From positions 1-64,000 of the forward strand of contig NZ_APNL01000009.1 of NCBI RefSeq assembly GCF_040361435.1: a stretch of 64,000 bases of DNA, written 5' to 3'. Below are positions 35,201-42,891 of this stretch, one piece after another. The notes beneath the pieces were generated by a model. The model was not told the origin of the DNA, did not search any database, and worked only from the letters and a program-made list of their open reading frames with translations. Within the stretch, counting starts at the first letter, position 1; the number at the start of each line of letters is the position of its first letter. Source of the DNA: Salinisphaera sp002433465 (GTDB lineage: Bacteria; Pseudomonadota; Gammaproteobacteria; Nevskiales; Salinisphaeraceae). Position numbers and translations under genes: made by a program.

Positions 35201-35451
35201 GCCTTGCGGTCGACCCGATAGCCGCACATCGTCTTGTAGCGGCAGAAGGTGTCCTTGATCGTGCGCCCGAGCACGTGGTGGATGCCCGGCCGGCCGTTGG
35301 CCGTGGGCGGGCCTTCATAAAAAGTGAAGGTCGGGCCATCGGCACGCGCGGCGGTGCTGGCCTCGAATACGTCTTCCTGATCCCACCAGCGGCGGATATC
35401 GCCATCCAGTGCAGACAGATCCAGCGGCTTGTGTTCGGTGAAACCGGTCAT
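32263..35451 (-). CDS. ileS: isoleucyl-tRNA synthetase, type 2 (eukaryote-like)
   Basis: This class I synthetase has 1062 residues, longer than the usual 930-940 of gammaproteobacterial IleS. The N-terminal block is GPPTANGRPGIHHVLGRT (about 47-64), followed by a WDTHGLPVE segment, with KMSKSKGN near residue 600 and a long C-terminal region without the Cys-rich zinc finger of type 1 enzymes. These are traits of IleRS2, the clade that includes eukaryotic enzymes and mupirocin-resistant bacterial copies. The neighbours (rpmE2, yidD) are not the usual lspA/ribF partners, so the gene was probably acquired or is a second copy. Confidence 0.9.
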   Translation of the reverse strand: MTGFTEHKPLDLSALDGDIRRWWDQEDVFEASTAARADGPTFTFYEGPPTANGRPGIHHVLGRTIKDTFCRYKTMCGYRVDRKAGWDTHGLPVEIEVEKELGLSSREDIENYGIAEYNAACRESVLRYKTQWDELTRRIGFWADLDAPYVTFSNEYIESVWWLLKQLHEQGLLYKGHKVHWYSPGSGTVLSSHEVSLGYKEVQDPSITVKFFLEDEPDVAILAWTTTPWTMPSNVALAVGPKIEYAKARGEDGSVYIVARDCVAATLGEHAEILETFGADVLIGKRYKPPYDCFADHPEADQAWRVIAADFITTDDGTGIAHEAPAFGADDFRVTTAEGMPVFNPIERDGHFQADFPLVGGLWFKDADKPVARDLKERGLLFEQSVTVHNYPHDWRKGTPLMNYPVESWFVATQQNKDKLVAYNDRINWFPAHVGTGRFGDWLENNVDWALSRHRYWGTPLPIWVNDNNPDDIVVIGSIAELREYAGDQVAADDTLDLHKPQVDAITWMAKDGGTMRRVPEIIDVWFDSGAMPFAQWHYPFENKERFEANFPADFICEGVDQTRGWFYSLHAIGTLIKDSPAYKNVVVNGLLLDANGEKMSKSKGNTVDPFEALDTHGADVIRWYMLANSPPWDNTKYADRGLRETRTKVFGTLENVYSFFATYANIDGFNADTPAPAVAERPELDRWILSRLQSTAAEASAALDEYNPTRAARAVERFIDALSNWYIRRSRARFWAGARADAGGDASESDVADKRSAYHTTLTCLRDVAAMMAPIAPFFSDWLYGQLANENGARASVHLADFPAADAALIDADLERRMALARAIVANALALRNEAGLNVRQPLARILVVEEAEVARADVDAIAAIVRDEINVDAIEFVAGEGDLVKRSAKPNFKTLGKRLGKKMKAVAGAVAALDDEAIARYMRDMRLIVTADGEDIELGEGDLLVSAEGVEGWLVGREDGVTVALDSTLTDSLRERGLAREVINRVQRLRKQAEFHVADRIRVQYHADDELAKAIESHRAVIARETLAEAYAPNAQPSGEVEQAFDIDGAQITLALARVR

Positions 35452-35540
35452 GGGCGAGACGTCGATCCAGGCGGATTAGTCAATGAAAGCGCGCCATCAT
35501 AAACCCTGCGTGCGCCCCATGCATCGGTGCTACGCCGCTG

Positions 35541-35819
35541 TCAACGCTTGTCGCGGGGTGGCGGCACCGGGTCGAAACCGCCTTCGCGCAGCGGATGGCA
35601 GCGGGTAATACGCCGAAACGCCAGCCAGGAACCGCGAATCGGCCCGTGTACCTTCAGCGCCTCCAGCGCATAGGCCGAGCAGCTGGGCATATAGCGACAG
35701 CGCGGGCCCAGCAGCGGCGAGAGCGTATAGCGATAGATCACGATCGGCAGCTGCAGCAGGCGCACAACCAGCCAGCGCAGCGCTGTCGAGATTCTGGCCA
35801 TGGCCGATGGGCTTTGCAT
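35541..35819 (-). CDS. yidD: membrane protein insertion efficiency factor YidD
   Basis: This is a 92-residue amphipathic protein (86 from the internal ATG 35801). The conserved Cys-containing block CRYMPSCSAYALEA, preceded by YRYTLSPLLGP, and the downstream RCHPLREGGFDPVP identify YidD. It assists YidC/Sec insertion. It is usually found between rnpA and yidC; here it stands alone beside ileS2 and sufE. Confidence 0.92.
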   Translation of the reverse strand: MQSPSAMARISTALRWLVVRLLQLPIVIYRYTLSPLLGPRCRYMPSCSAYALEALKVHGPIRGSWLAFRRITRCHPLREGGFDPVPPPRDKR

Positions 35820-35926
35820 GTGGCCAGTCTAGCCGCTGGCGACGGCGTACACGAGTGCGAACGCTTGACTGGCGCGCGCTATGGCCCAAGCTTGTAACAG
35901 GTACACCCTGCTTGAACACGCGCCCT

Positions 35927-36343
35927 ATGGATACACAGATCGAGCAACTCAAGACCACCTTCGAGATGCTGCCCGACTGGGAGGAACGCTATCGTTTCAT
36001 CATCGATCTGGGCCGCAAGCTCGAGCCGCTGGACGACGAAGAGCGCAACGAGGCCACCCGCGTGCGCGGCTGCATGAGCCAGGTGTGGCTCGTGGCCGAC
36101 GAAAGCAACGACGACAAGCTGCATTTTCGGGGCGATTCGGATGCCCATATCGTGCGCGGGCTGATCGGCGTGCTGCTGATGATCTATTCCGACAAGACGC
36201 CGCAAGAGATCGCCGAGATCGATATCAACCAGATATTCGCCGACCTCAACCTGGAACAGCACATCACCATGAACCGGCGCAACGGGCTGTACTCGATGGT
36301 GGAAACCATCCAGCGCACCGCCCACCGGCAGCTCGATTCCTAG
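35927..36343 (+). CDS. sufE: SufE-like cysteine desulfuration protein
   Basis: This is a 138-residue protein that accepts sulfur from a cysteine desulfurase for Fe-S cluster assembly. The acceptor Cys49 lies in RVRGCMSQVWL. The length and the downstream DSDAHIVRGLIGVL segment fit SufE/CsdE. ATG 35927 starts just inside the family N-terminus. No suf operon is adjacent; it may serve CsdA. Confidence 0.9.
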   Translation: MDTQIEQLKTTFEMLPDWEERYRFIIDLGRKLEPLDDEERNEATRVRGCMSQVWLVADESNDDKLHFRGDSDAHIVRGLIGVLLMIYSDKTPQEIAEIDINQIFADLNLEQHITMNRRNGLYSMVETIQRTAHRQLDS

Positions 36344-36443
36344 CGACAGGCCCTAGCACCGCAACGATCGGCTATGCTGCGGCGTCGATTCACGCCGCGC
36401 CTTGGCCTGACTTTTCATGCGCGGCCCGCTCAGGAATTAGCGC

Positions 36444-37214
36444 ATGTCCAACAATCGTCCCGTCGCCCTGATCACCGGCTCCTCCTCCGGCATCGGCGCG
36501 GCCACTGCCCGCCGGCTGTCCGAACGCGGCTACAATGTGGTCATCAACTATTCTCGCAGCGCCGAGGCCGCCGAACAGGTAGCCGCAGAATGCGAAGCGC
36601 TGGGCGCAGAAACGCTCGTCCAGCAGGCCAACGTGGCCGAGGATGCGCACTGTCGCGCCTTGGCCGACAGCGCGCTCGAACGCTGGGGCCGTATCGATGC
36701 TCTGGTCAACAACGCCGGCACCACCCGTTTCTGCGCGCACGAAAACCTTGAAGGCCTGAGCGCACAGGATTTCCAGGACCTCTATGCCGTGAATACGGTC
36801 GGCGCTTACCAGATGGTGCGCGCGGTCGCGCCTGCGATGCAGGCCGCTGGCACGGGCAGCGTCGTGAACGTGGCCTCGATTGCCGGCGTGATGGGCTTTG
36901 GCAGCTCGATCGCCTATGCCGCTTCCAAGGGCGCGCTCATTACCATGACCAAGTCGCTGGCACGAGCACTCGGCCCGGCGATCCGCGTGAACGCGGTCTG
37001 CCCCGGCTTCGTACGCGGCAGCTGGCTGGCCGAAGGCCTGGGCGAGAAACGCTACACGGCGATGATCGAGCGCCTGGAAGCCAACTCGCCGCTGGCCCGT
37101 GTCTGCACACCCGAAGACGTGGCCGAGTCGATCGCCTATTTCGCCGCCGGCGCAGGCATTACCACCGGCGAAACCCTGCTGCTCGACGCCGGCATGCATC
37201 TCGGGCGCATGTAA
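36444..37214 (+). CDS. short-chain dehydrogenase/reductase (FabG-like)
   Basis: This is a NAD(P)-dependent oxidoreductase of 256 residues. The cofactor motif TGSSSGIGAATARRL is near the N-terminus, NNAG in the middle, and the catalytic Ser-Tyr-Lys set in SSIAYAASKGALITM (Tyr-x3-Lys). It resembles FabG or glucose dehydrogenase-like SDRs. It is probably monocistronic; REP-like repeats follow it. Confidence 0.87.
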   Translation: MSNNRPVALITGSSSGIGAATARRLSERGYNVVINYSRSAEAAEQVAAECEALGAETLVQQANVAEDAHCRALADSALERWGRIDALVNNAGTTRFCAHENLEGLSAQDFQDLYAVNTVGAYQMVRAVAPAMQAAGTGSVVNVASIAGVMGFGSSIAYAASKGALITMTKSLARALGPAIRVNAVCPGFVRGSWLAEGLGEKRYTAMIERLEANSPLARVCTPEDVAESIAYFAAGAGITTGETLLLDAGMHLGRM

Positions 37215-37467
37215 TACACCGCGCGTTGGGCGTAGGTCGGATTAGCGAACCGTAATCCAACAGGGAACACCGCACGCAAGCCGCGCCTCGCCCCGTGGCT
37301 GCGGCCGGCCCCGAGGCGCTTCCTGTGGGCTTACGGCCTGCGGCCTAAGCCAACCTACGCCAACCTACGCGGCTTCGGCCAGGTATTGAGGCCGCAGTGG
37401 ACGTAGGTTGGATTAGCGAAGCGTAATCCAACAGGGCACAAGGCAGGCAAGCCGCGTCACGCCACAA
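37215..37467. repeat. REP-like palindromic repeats, two copies
   Basis: Two copies of CGTAGGTTGGATTAGCGAA-like sequence followed by TAATCCAACAGGG lie at 37230-37264 and 37402-37436. Between them is the companion GGCTTACGGCCTGCGGCC-TAAGCCAACCTACGC (37328-37371), whose CCAACCTAC is the reverse complement of GTAGGTTGG. The same units occur at 13.2-13.4 kb. No gene is seen here. Confidence 0.7.
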
Positions 37468-38643
37468 TCAATAGCGAACGGGCGCGATCGCTGCGCGTGT
37501 GAGCCCGTCGATCCGATCGTGGCCGGTCAAGGCCAGGGTCAGATCGATATCGGCCAACAGCCGGCGCAGGACTTCGGCCACGCCCTGCTCGCCGGCACAG
37601 GCCAGCCCCCAGGCGAACGGGCGCCCAACCAGTACCGCATCCGCGCCCAGGGCCACTGCCTTGAGTACGTCCGCACCACGACGAATGCCGCTGTCAAAGA
37701 GTACGGTCATATGATCGCCCACGGCGTCCACTACACCGGCCAGGGCATCGATCGCGGCAATACTGCCATCGACCTGGCGCCCGCCGTGGTTGGACACGAT
37801 CACGCCGTCCATGCCGGCACGGCGCGCGGCCAGCGCGTCTTCGGGGTGTAGCACGCCTTTCAGGATCAGCGGCAGGTTCGTGGCCGCACGCAGCTTGGCC
37901 AGATCGGGCCAGCTGCGCTCGGGCGAGGCATACACCTGCGACCAGTGCTTGACCGTGGCAATCACGTCTTCTTCCGGCGCCTTGTCGAGCCCGGCACGAA
38001 AGACCGGATCGCTGGTGTAGTTGGCCAGCCCCTTGCCCTGGAGAAACGGCAGATAGGCGCCTTCGAGATCACGTTCGCGCCAGGCCAGCATCTTGGTGTC
38101 CAGCGTGATGACGATCGCTTCGTAGCCGGCTTTCTCGGCCCGCTGTACCAGGCTGGTGGCCAGTTCGTCGTCGTTGGGCCAGTACAGCTGATACCAGCCG
38201 GTGGTGTCGCCGAGCTCGTGTTTGACCTGCTCCATCGGATAGGACGACACCGTCGACAGGATCATGGGTACGCCCACGTCGGCCGCGGCGCGTGCGACCG
38301 CGAGCTCGGCGTCGGGATGCAGAATCTCCTGGACACCCAGCGGGGCGAGCATCAACGGCGTGGCGTGCTTCTTGCCGAGCACCGTGGTGGTCAGGTCGCG
38401 TTCGCTCACGTCGGTGAGCATGCGCGGAAACAGCGGATAGCGATCGAAACTGCTGCGATTGGCCGCCATGGAGGCCTCGCCCGCGCCGCCCGCCACATAC
38501 CAGTAGGCCGCGGGGTCGAGCACGTCCCGCGCTCGCGCTTCCAGGTCTTCATAGCGCAACGGCAACGTGGGCAGCTCGCCCTTGAGCCCGGCGCTGTAGA
38601 TACCGAACTGATGGTTACCGTAGGGGGTATTGCTGCGTTCCAC
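37468..38643 (-). CDS. FMN-dependent alpha-hydroxy-acid oxidase (lactate 2-monooxygenase/oxidase type)
   Basis: This is an FMN enzyme of 391 residues that oxidises L-lactate or a similar alpha-hydroxy acid. A triose-phosphate-isomerase-barrel layout is shown by YWYVAGGAGE (near the N-terminus), LILKGVLHPEDA with the active-site Lys, SNHGGRQVDG with the catalytic His, DSGIRRGADVLKA and VGRPFAWG. The N-terminal FGIYSAG block and length suggest lactate 2-monooxygenase or lactate oxidase rather than respiratory LldD. It is transcribed alone. Confidence 0.88.
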   Translation of the reverse strand: MERSNTPYGNHQFGIYSAGLKGELPTLPLRYEDLEARARDVLDPAAYWYVAGGAGEASMAANRSSFDRYPLFPRMLTDVSERDLTTTVLGKKHATPLMLAPLGVQEILHPDAELAVARAAADVGVPMILSTVSSYPMEQVKHELGDTTGWYQLYWPNDDELATSLVQRAEKAGYEAIVITLDTKMLAWRERDLEGAYLPFLQGKGLANYTSDPVFRAGLDKAPEEDVIATVKHWSQVYASPERSWPDLAKLRAATNLPLILKGVLHPEDALAARRAGMDGVIVSNHGGRQVDGSIAAIDALAGVVDAVGDHMTVLFDSGIRRGADVLKAVALGADAVLVGRPFAWGLACAGEQGVAEVLRRLLADIDLTLALTGHDRIDGLTRAAIAPVRY

Positions 38644-38776
38644 CGGCTTACTCCTCGATCATTGTTTTATTTCGTATGCGCCGGCGCTCCATACGAAAAC
38701 AGCCGGCACAGGGCCGGCTGAATCAGAACAGTATTTCGTTTTTCACGCAAGCGCATGGAGCGCCGACGTGAGCCGA

Positions 38777-39568
38777 TCATTCCAGACCGTAGCGCTTGCC
38801 GTCCTTGTTCTTGCTTTCCTTGTTCCAGGGCCGGTCGTTGGAGGAGTCGCTGTTCATCACCGCATCGCGGTTGGCGGCATCTCCGGTATTCGTATCGGCC
38901 TTGGCATCGGGCCTGGCCTTGGGATCGGTATCAGCCTTGGCGCCAGGCGTGGTCGCGCTGCCGGCCTTCTCGGCCCCCGCTGCGCTCGCAGACGCTTTAG
39001 AGTCGGCTTTCGCCGCTGTAGCGGCAGTATCGCTTTGGTTCTTGCCCGGTGCCGATGCGGCCGCCTTGGCTGAGGACTGGCTGCCCGCCGGCTCGCTTGT
39101 CTTGGCCTGCGTGGACGACTGGGGGTTGGTCCCGGCCGATTTCTGCGGCGCGGCGGCGGGTTTGGCTTCGGCCGTATTGTTGGCGCTGCGATCGCCGCCC
39201 TGCTTCGACTGGGCGGCCTGGGTCTTGGTAGCCGATTGATCGACCGGCGTGTCGCGGGTAATCGCTTCCGGGGCCGGCGGCGGGGTCACCAGCTTTTCCG
39301 GATGCATTTCGGCCAGCTTCTCGGCGCCATCGGCCATGTGCTTATACATGTCGCGATAGTCGTCGACCATGCGCGACATGATCGCCGAGGTCTGTTCGAA
39401 GTGTTCGCGTACGTCGTTCTTGTAGCTGTCGTGCTTTTCCGTCGCCTCTTTCATGGCCACGGATTTCTTGCCGCCAAAGCGGCTACCGAGGAAATAACCG
39501 ACCGCGAGCGCGATGCCGGCGCATACGACGACGATCAGGATGAGGACAAGAGGGCTGAGATTGGCCAT
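38777..39568 (-). CDS. zapG: YhcB/ZapG-like cell-division/envelope protein with long disordered tail
   Basis: This is a 263-residue single-pass inner-membrane protein. TM1 is at about residues 5-26 (VLILIVVVCAGIALAVGYFLG), then a coiled coil (about 35-75) with the conserved YHCB pattern HFEQTSAIMSRMVDDYRDMYKH. The family is normally 130-150 residues; here a low-complexity Ala/Lys/Ser/Asp-rich tail of about 120 residues follows. ATG 39568 has a GGGAG upstream. YhcB/ZapG regulates peptidoglycan and cell-division balance. Confidence 0.82.
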   Translation of the reverse strand: MANLSPLVLILIVVVCAGIALAVGYFLGSRFGGKKSVAMKEATEKHDSYKNDVREHFEQTSAIMSRMVDDYRDMYKHMADGAEKLAEMHPEKLVTPPPAPEAITRDTPVDQSATKTQAAQSKQGGDRSANNTAEAKPAAAPQKSAGTNPQSSTQAKTSEPAGSQSSAKAAASAPGKNQSDTAATAAKADSKASASAAGAEKAGSATTPGAKADTDPKARPDAKADTNTGDAANRDAVMNSDSSNDRPWNKESKNKDGKRYGLE

Positions 39569-39797
39569 GGAGCGGTATCTCCCGGGGGCAGGGCATGAAT
39601 CGGACGTGCGCCCCATACTGTGTCGTCGCGCCGCGAACGGCAAGTGCCAAGCGTGCAACCTTGGTCGCGATCGACGGCCTTGCGCGCCGTCTGCGTGGGG
39701 CAGACGCAGGGGCACGGCAACACCCTGGGCTCGCGGCCCGTCACTGGCAACAATCCTGCGCCAGCAACGGGCGGTTCGAGCCGAGGCTATGGGCTTG

Positions 39798-40211
39798 TCA
39801 GCCCAGCAGGCGCCGGTACTCTTTAAGCATGCACCGATCCATGATGACTTCGATGCCGGCATCCACGGCCTTCTGCGCGGCTTCGTGGTGAATCACCCCT
39901 TCCTGCAGCCACAGGGTGCGCACATGGCGCTCGATGCAGGCGTCGACGATCTGGGGTACGTGCTCGGAGGAACGGAACACGTCCACGACATCCGTCATAC
40001 CCGTGACGTGACGTAGATCCGGGAACGCGTTCACGCCCAGCACTTCACGCTCGTTCGGGTTGACCGGAACGATATCGAAGCCCTCGCTCTGGAGCGCCTG
40101 GGCGACTTCATGGGACGGCCGGTCCGGATTGGAGGACAGCCCGATCACGATCACGCGACGGGTCTGCGCCAGGATTTCTCGAATACGACTATCTTCGGTA
40201 ACTATCGGCAT
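39798..40211 (-). CDS. CoA-binding domain protein (YccU-like)
   Basis: This is a 137-residue Rossmann-fold protein of the CoA_binding_2 family. The start region VIVIGLSSNPDRPSHEVA and FDIVPVNPNEREVLG are family blocks, followed by VDVFRSSEHVPQIVD. YccU-type proteins bind CoA but have no known reaction. It starts 6 bp after the stop of no gene on its strand; the lipoprotein gene just beyond 40217 is co-directional and upstream. Confidence 0.85.
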   Translation of the reverse strand: MPIVTEDSRIREILAQTRRVIVIGLSSNPDRPSHEVAQALQSEGFDIVPVNPNEREVLGVNAFPDLRHVTGMTDVVDVFRSSEHVPQIVDACIERHVRTLWLQEGVIHHEAAQKAVDAGIEVIMDRCMLKEYRRLLG

Positions 40212-40216
40212 GTGAA

Positions 40217-41062
40217 TCAGCTGGAAACGGGGGTGAAATTCTCGCTCACGCGATCGCTGGCGGCGGAGAGCGTGTCGATGATTGCGTTCTTGAGCGCCTG
40301 ATTGGCCCAGACCAACTCCGGCTGGTTTTGCAGCGCGGTATATTCGCTCAGGGTGCTATCGTCGACGTCGCGATAAACGTACAACAGCATCAGCGGCACA
40401 CGCTGTTCGAGCTTGTTGCCGATGTCCGCGCGCGTTTCGGCCACCATCTGCTCCACACGGCTGTTATCGACCTGGTATTCCGCCGCCGAGGCTTCGTTGC
40501 GGGCACGGATCATGGCTTCGAGCAGGGTGACGTTGAAGTCGGTCTGCAGCTCCACGACCTTCATGTTCTCGGCGAGCATATCGACCTTGCGCAGACGCTC
40601 CTTGCGTTCCGGCGTGGCCGGCTGTTCGACGAACGCCTTGAAGTTGGCGGCGAAGTCCGGATCCCCGGTGGCCGACTCCAGCGCGATCATGCGGGTGGCA
40701 AGCGGCGTATGCAGGGCATCGGCCGCGCTCATGAGCGCACGCTGCTGGTCATCCCGGGCGGCGGCATCGCGCAGCCGATCGAGCACGTCCTGCTGCAGCG
40801 TCTGCGGATCGTAGGCTTCGTAGACGGCATCGCGCAGCGCGCTGCGCGTGGTCGTATCCACGTCGTCGGGCAGGTTCTGGTTGAGCGACTGCGTGACCGC
40901 AGGCGCGGCCTGGGCGAGCAGATCCGGCACGTCGTAAGCGGCCATCACGCGGTCGGCGGCGCTTTCCTGCGCCGCTTTGTCGGCCGGGCCGGTCGCACAG
41001 CCCGCCAACACGGCAGCAGCCATCAACACGCCAATAAGATAGGATTTCGCTTGCGGTTTCAC
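40217..41062 (-). CDS. hypothetical lipoprotein
   Basis: This is a 281-residue lipoprotein with a signal peptide and lipobox VLAGCATG (Cys at about 22). The mature part is almost entirely helical and lacks other Cys. It lies just upstream of the CoA-binding gene, 5 bp apart. I recognise no named family; the pattern (two helical repeats of about 90 residues) is reminiscent of DUF2059-type periplasmic proteins, but this is weak. Confidence 0.65.
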   Translation of the reverse strand: MKPQAKSYLIGVLMAAAVLAGCATGPADKAAQESAADRVMAAYDVPDLLAQAAPAVTQSLNQNLPDDVDTTTRSALRDAVYEAYDPQTLQQDVLDRLRDAAARDDQQRALMSAADALHTPLATRMIALESATGDPDFAANFKAFVEQPATPERKERLRKVDMLAENMKVVELQTDFNVTLLEAMIRARNEASAAEYQVDNSRVEQMVAETRADIGNKLEQRVPLMLLYVYRDVDDSTLSEYTALQNQPELVWANQALKNAIIDTLSAASDRVSENFTPVSS

Positions 41063-41076
41063 GTTTCACCTGTGCA

Positions 41077-41619
41077 TTGAGCAATCTGCATACTGTACGC
41101 CAAAGCCCCCACGCCGTGCCCGAAACGCTTGCGGTACTCGCCGTCGAGGCGCTTGGTTTCGAGTCGCTGAGGCGCTTTTTCGGCCGTCTGGGCCTGACGC
41201 TTGCGCGTGTGCCCAAGGGCCAACCCATCCCCGGCAGTTTCTGGGGCGACGAGGAAGCCGGTCTGATCGGCGACACGCTTTACGTGCGCGACGATACGCC
41301 GGTGCATTCGGCCATGCACGAAGCCGGCCACTATGTGTGTATGGACCAGACGCGCCGCGACGCGCTGCACACGAACGCCGGCGGCACCTACGACGAGGAA
41401 AACGCGGTCTGCTACTGGCAGATTCTGGCCAGCGAACATCTCGACGGCATGAGCCAAGCGCGTATGTGCGCCGACATGGACCGCTGGGGCTACACCTTTC
41501 GCCTGGGCAGCGCCGCGGCCTGGTTTGCCGAGGACGCCGAAGACGCCCATGCCTGGCTCGTCGCCGCCGGCCTGATCGAGCCCGAGAGCGGTGCGCTCAA
41601 TATCGGCGTTCGCCGCTGA
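41077..41619 (+). CDS. HExxH-containing protein of unknown function
   Basis: This is a protein of about 180 residues. The start is uncertain: TTG 41077 or GTG 41116. The motif SAMHEAGHYVCMD (near residues 79-91 from TTG) matches the HExxH zinc-metalloprotease signature; a further acidic-rich segment (GGTYDEENAVCYWQ) could provide the third ligand. No signal peptide or TM is seen. It is divergent from the lipoprotein gene with only 14 bp between starts, if TTG 41077 is right. Confidence 0.65.
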   Translation: MSNLHTVRQSPHAVPETLAVLAVEALGFESLRRFFGRLGLTLARVPKGQPIPGSFWGDEEAGLIGDTLYVRDDTPVHSAMHEAGHYVCMDQTRRDALHTNAGGTYDEENAVCYWQILASEHLDGMSQARMCADMDRWGYTFRLGSAAAWFAEDAEDAHAWLVAAGLIEPESGALNIGVRR

Positions 41620-41633
41620 GCGCACGCCCGCGT

Positions 41634-42383
41634 TTATTTCGACTTGGCCTGATCGGCCACCGCTTTCGCGGCCGCCTCTGCGGCCTCGGCATCGCCCAGA
41701 TAACGCGACTCGATGACGTTGAGTTCATCGTCGAGCGTGTAGAGCTGCGGAATACCGGTGGGGATGTTCACGCCGGTGATCACGTCGTCGGCAATGCCGT
41801 CGAGGTATTTCACCAGTGCCCGCAGGCTGTTGCCGTGGGCGGTGACCAGCACCGTCTCGCCGGCCTTCAAGCGCGGTGCGATGGCGTCGTGCCAGTACGG
41901 CAGCACCCGATCGAGCGTGAGCGCGAGGGACTCGGTGCCCGGCAGCACGCGCGCATCCAGATGCCGGTAGCGCGGATCGTTGCGGGGGTGGCCCGGATCG
42001 TCGGCGGCCATTTCCGGCGGCGGAATATCATAGCTGCGGCGCCAGATATGCACCTGCTCCTCGCCGTGCTTGGCCGCAGTTTCGGCCTTGTCCAGACCCT
42101 GCAGGCCGCCATAGTGGCGCTCGTTCAGGCGCCAGTGGCGTACCACCTCGACCCAGGGCTGTTCCAGCTCCTCGAGCGCGAGCCACATGGTCTTGATCGC
42201 GCGCTGGAGCATGGACGTGAACACGATATCGAAGCGAATGCCTTCTTCGGCCAGCAGGCGGCCCGCCGCGCGCGCCTCGGCCCGGCCCTGATCGGTGAGG
42301 TCGACGTCGACCCAGCCGGTGAATCGGTTCTCGAGGTTCCACTGGCTCTGGCCGTGGCGTAGCAGTACGAGCTTGCCGGGCAT
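41634..42383 (-). CDS. gpmA: 2,3-bisphosphoglycerate-dependent phosphoglycerate mutase
   Basis: This glycolytic enzyme of 249 residues interconverts 3- and 2-phosphoglycerate. The phosphohistidine motif LLRHGQSQWN is at 7-16, and the second His is in TAHGNSLRALV (near residue 184). ERHYGGLQGLDK marks the GpmA subfamily. The Lys/Ala-rich C-terminal tail is longer than usual. Confidence 0.95.
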   Translation of the reverse strand: MPGKLVLLRHGQSQWNLENRFTGWVDVDLTDQGRAEARAAGRLLAEEGIRFDIVFTSMLQRAIKTMWLALEELEQPWVEVVRHWRLNERHYGGLQGLDKAETAAKHGEEQVHIWRRSYDIPPPEMAADDPGHPRNDPRYRHLDARVLPGTESLALTLDRVLPYWHDAIAPRLKAGETVLVTAHGNSLRALVKYLDGIADDVITGVNIPTGIPQLYTLDDELNVIESRYLGDAEAAEAAAKAVADQAKSK

Positions 42384-42433
42384 CGTCTCTCCTTGTATCG
42401 ATGGACGGCCGACGAACGCTCGCCGGCCCGTTA

Positions 42434-42844
42434 TCAGCTGCCGGGCTCGGCCCAGCTGATACGCAGGTCGTGTTGTATACCGAATTCGCGTGCCGCGTCG
42501 ATATCCTTGCCCATGTAGATATCGATCTTGTTACTCCAGCGGCTGTTCATCTTATCGCGAACCACATACACCCCGGGCATGCCCTCGATCTTGACCCGAG
42601 CACCGTGGGTGAGCCCCTGCTTGATCAAATCCCGCGATACCGCAATGGCGCGCATGCCGGGACGCAGCTCGTCCCCCCAGGCCGCGACCGAAGGCTTGTT
42701 CGCCGTGGTCTGCCAGGGCACGGAATTATAGGCTGTAGCCGAGACGCTGAGTTCTTTCCATTCGACGGACTCGGCCATCGCCGTGGAAACTGACGCGCAC
42801 AGCAGTACGAGCACGCTTATCGTTGTTATGACAAAACGACGCAT
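42434..42844 (-). CDS. 3D-domain protein (secreted)
   Basis: This is a 136-residue exported protein. ATG 42844 begins a signal peptide (about 1-25, cleavage near AMA-ES). The 3D domain follows: SVSATAYNS, LRPGMRAIAVSRDL, and the signature VRDKMNSRWSNKIDIYMG with the paired Asp residues. 3D domains occur in MltA-type lytic transglycosylases and Rpf proteins and act on peptidoglycan. The substrate is not known here. Confidence 0.82.
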   Translation of the reverse strand: MRRFVITTISVLVLLCASVSTAMAESVEWKELSVSATAYNSVPWQTTANKPSVAAWGDELRPGMRAIAVSRDLIKQGLTHGARVKIEGMPGVYVVRDKMNSRWSNKIDIYMGKDIDAAREFGIQHDLRISWAEPGS

Positions 42845-42891
42845 GATTACGTAGGCGACTAGATTAAGCCGCGCAGAATACACGCCGAAGC

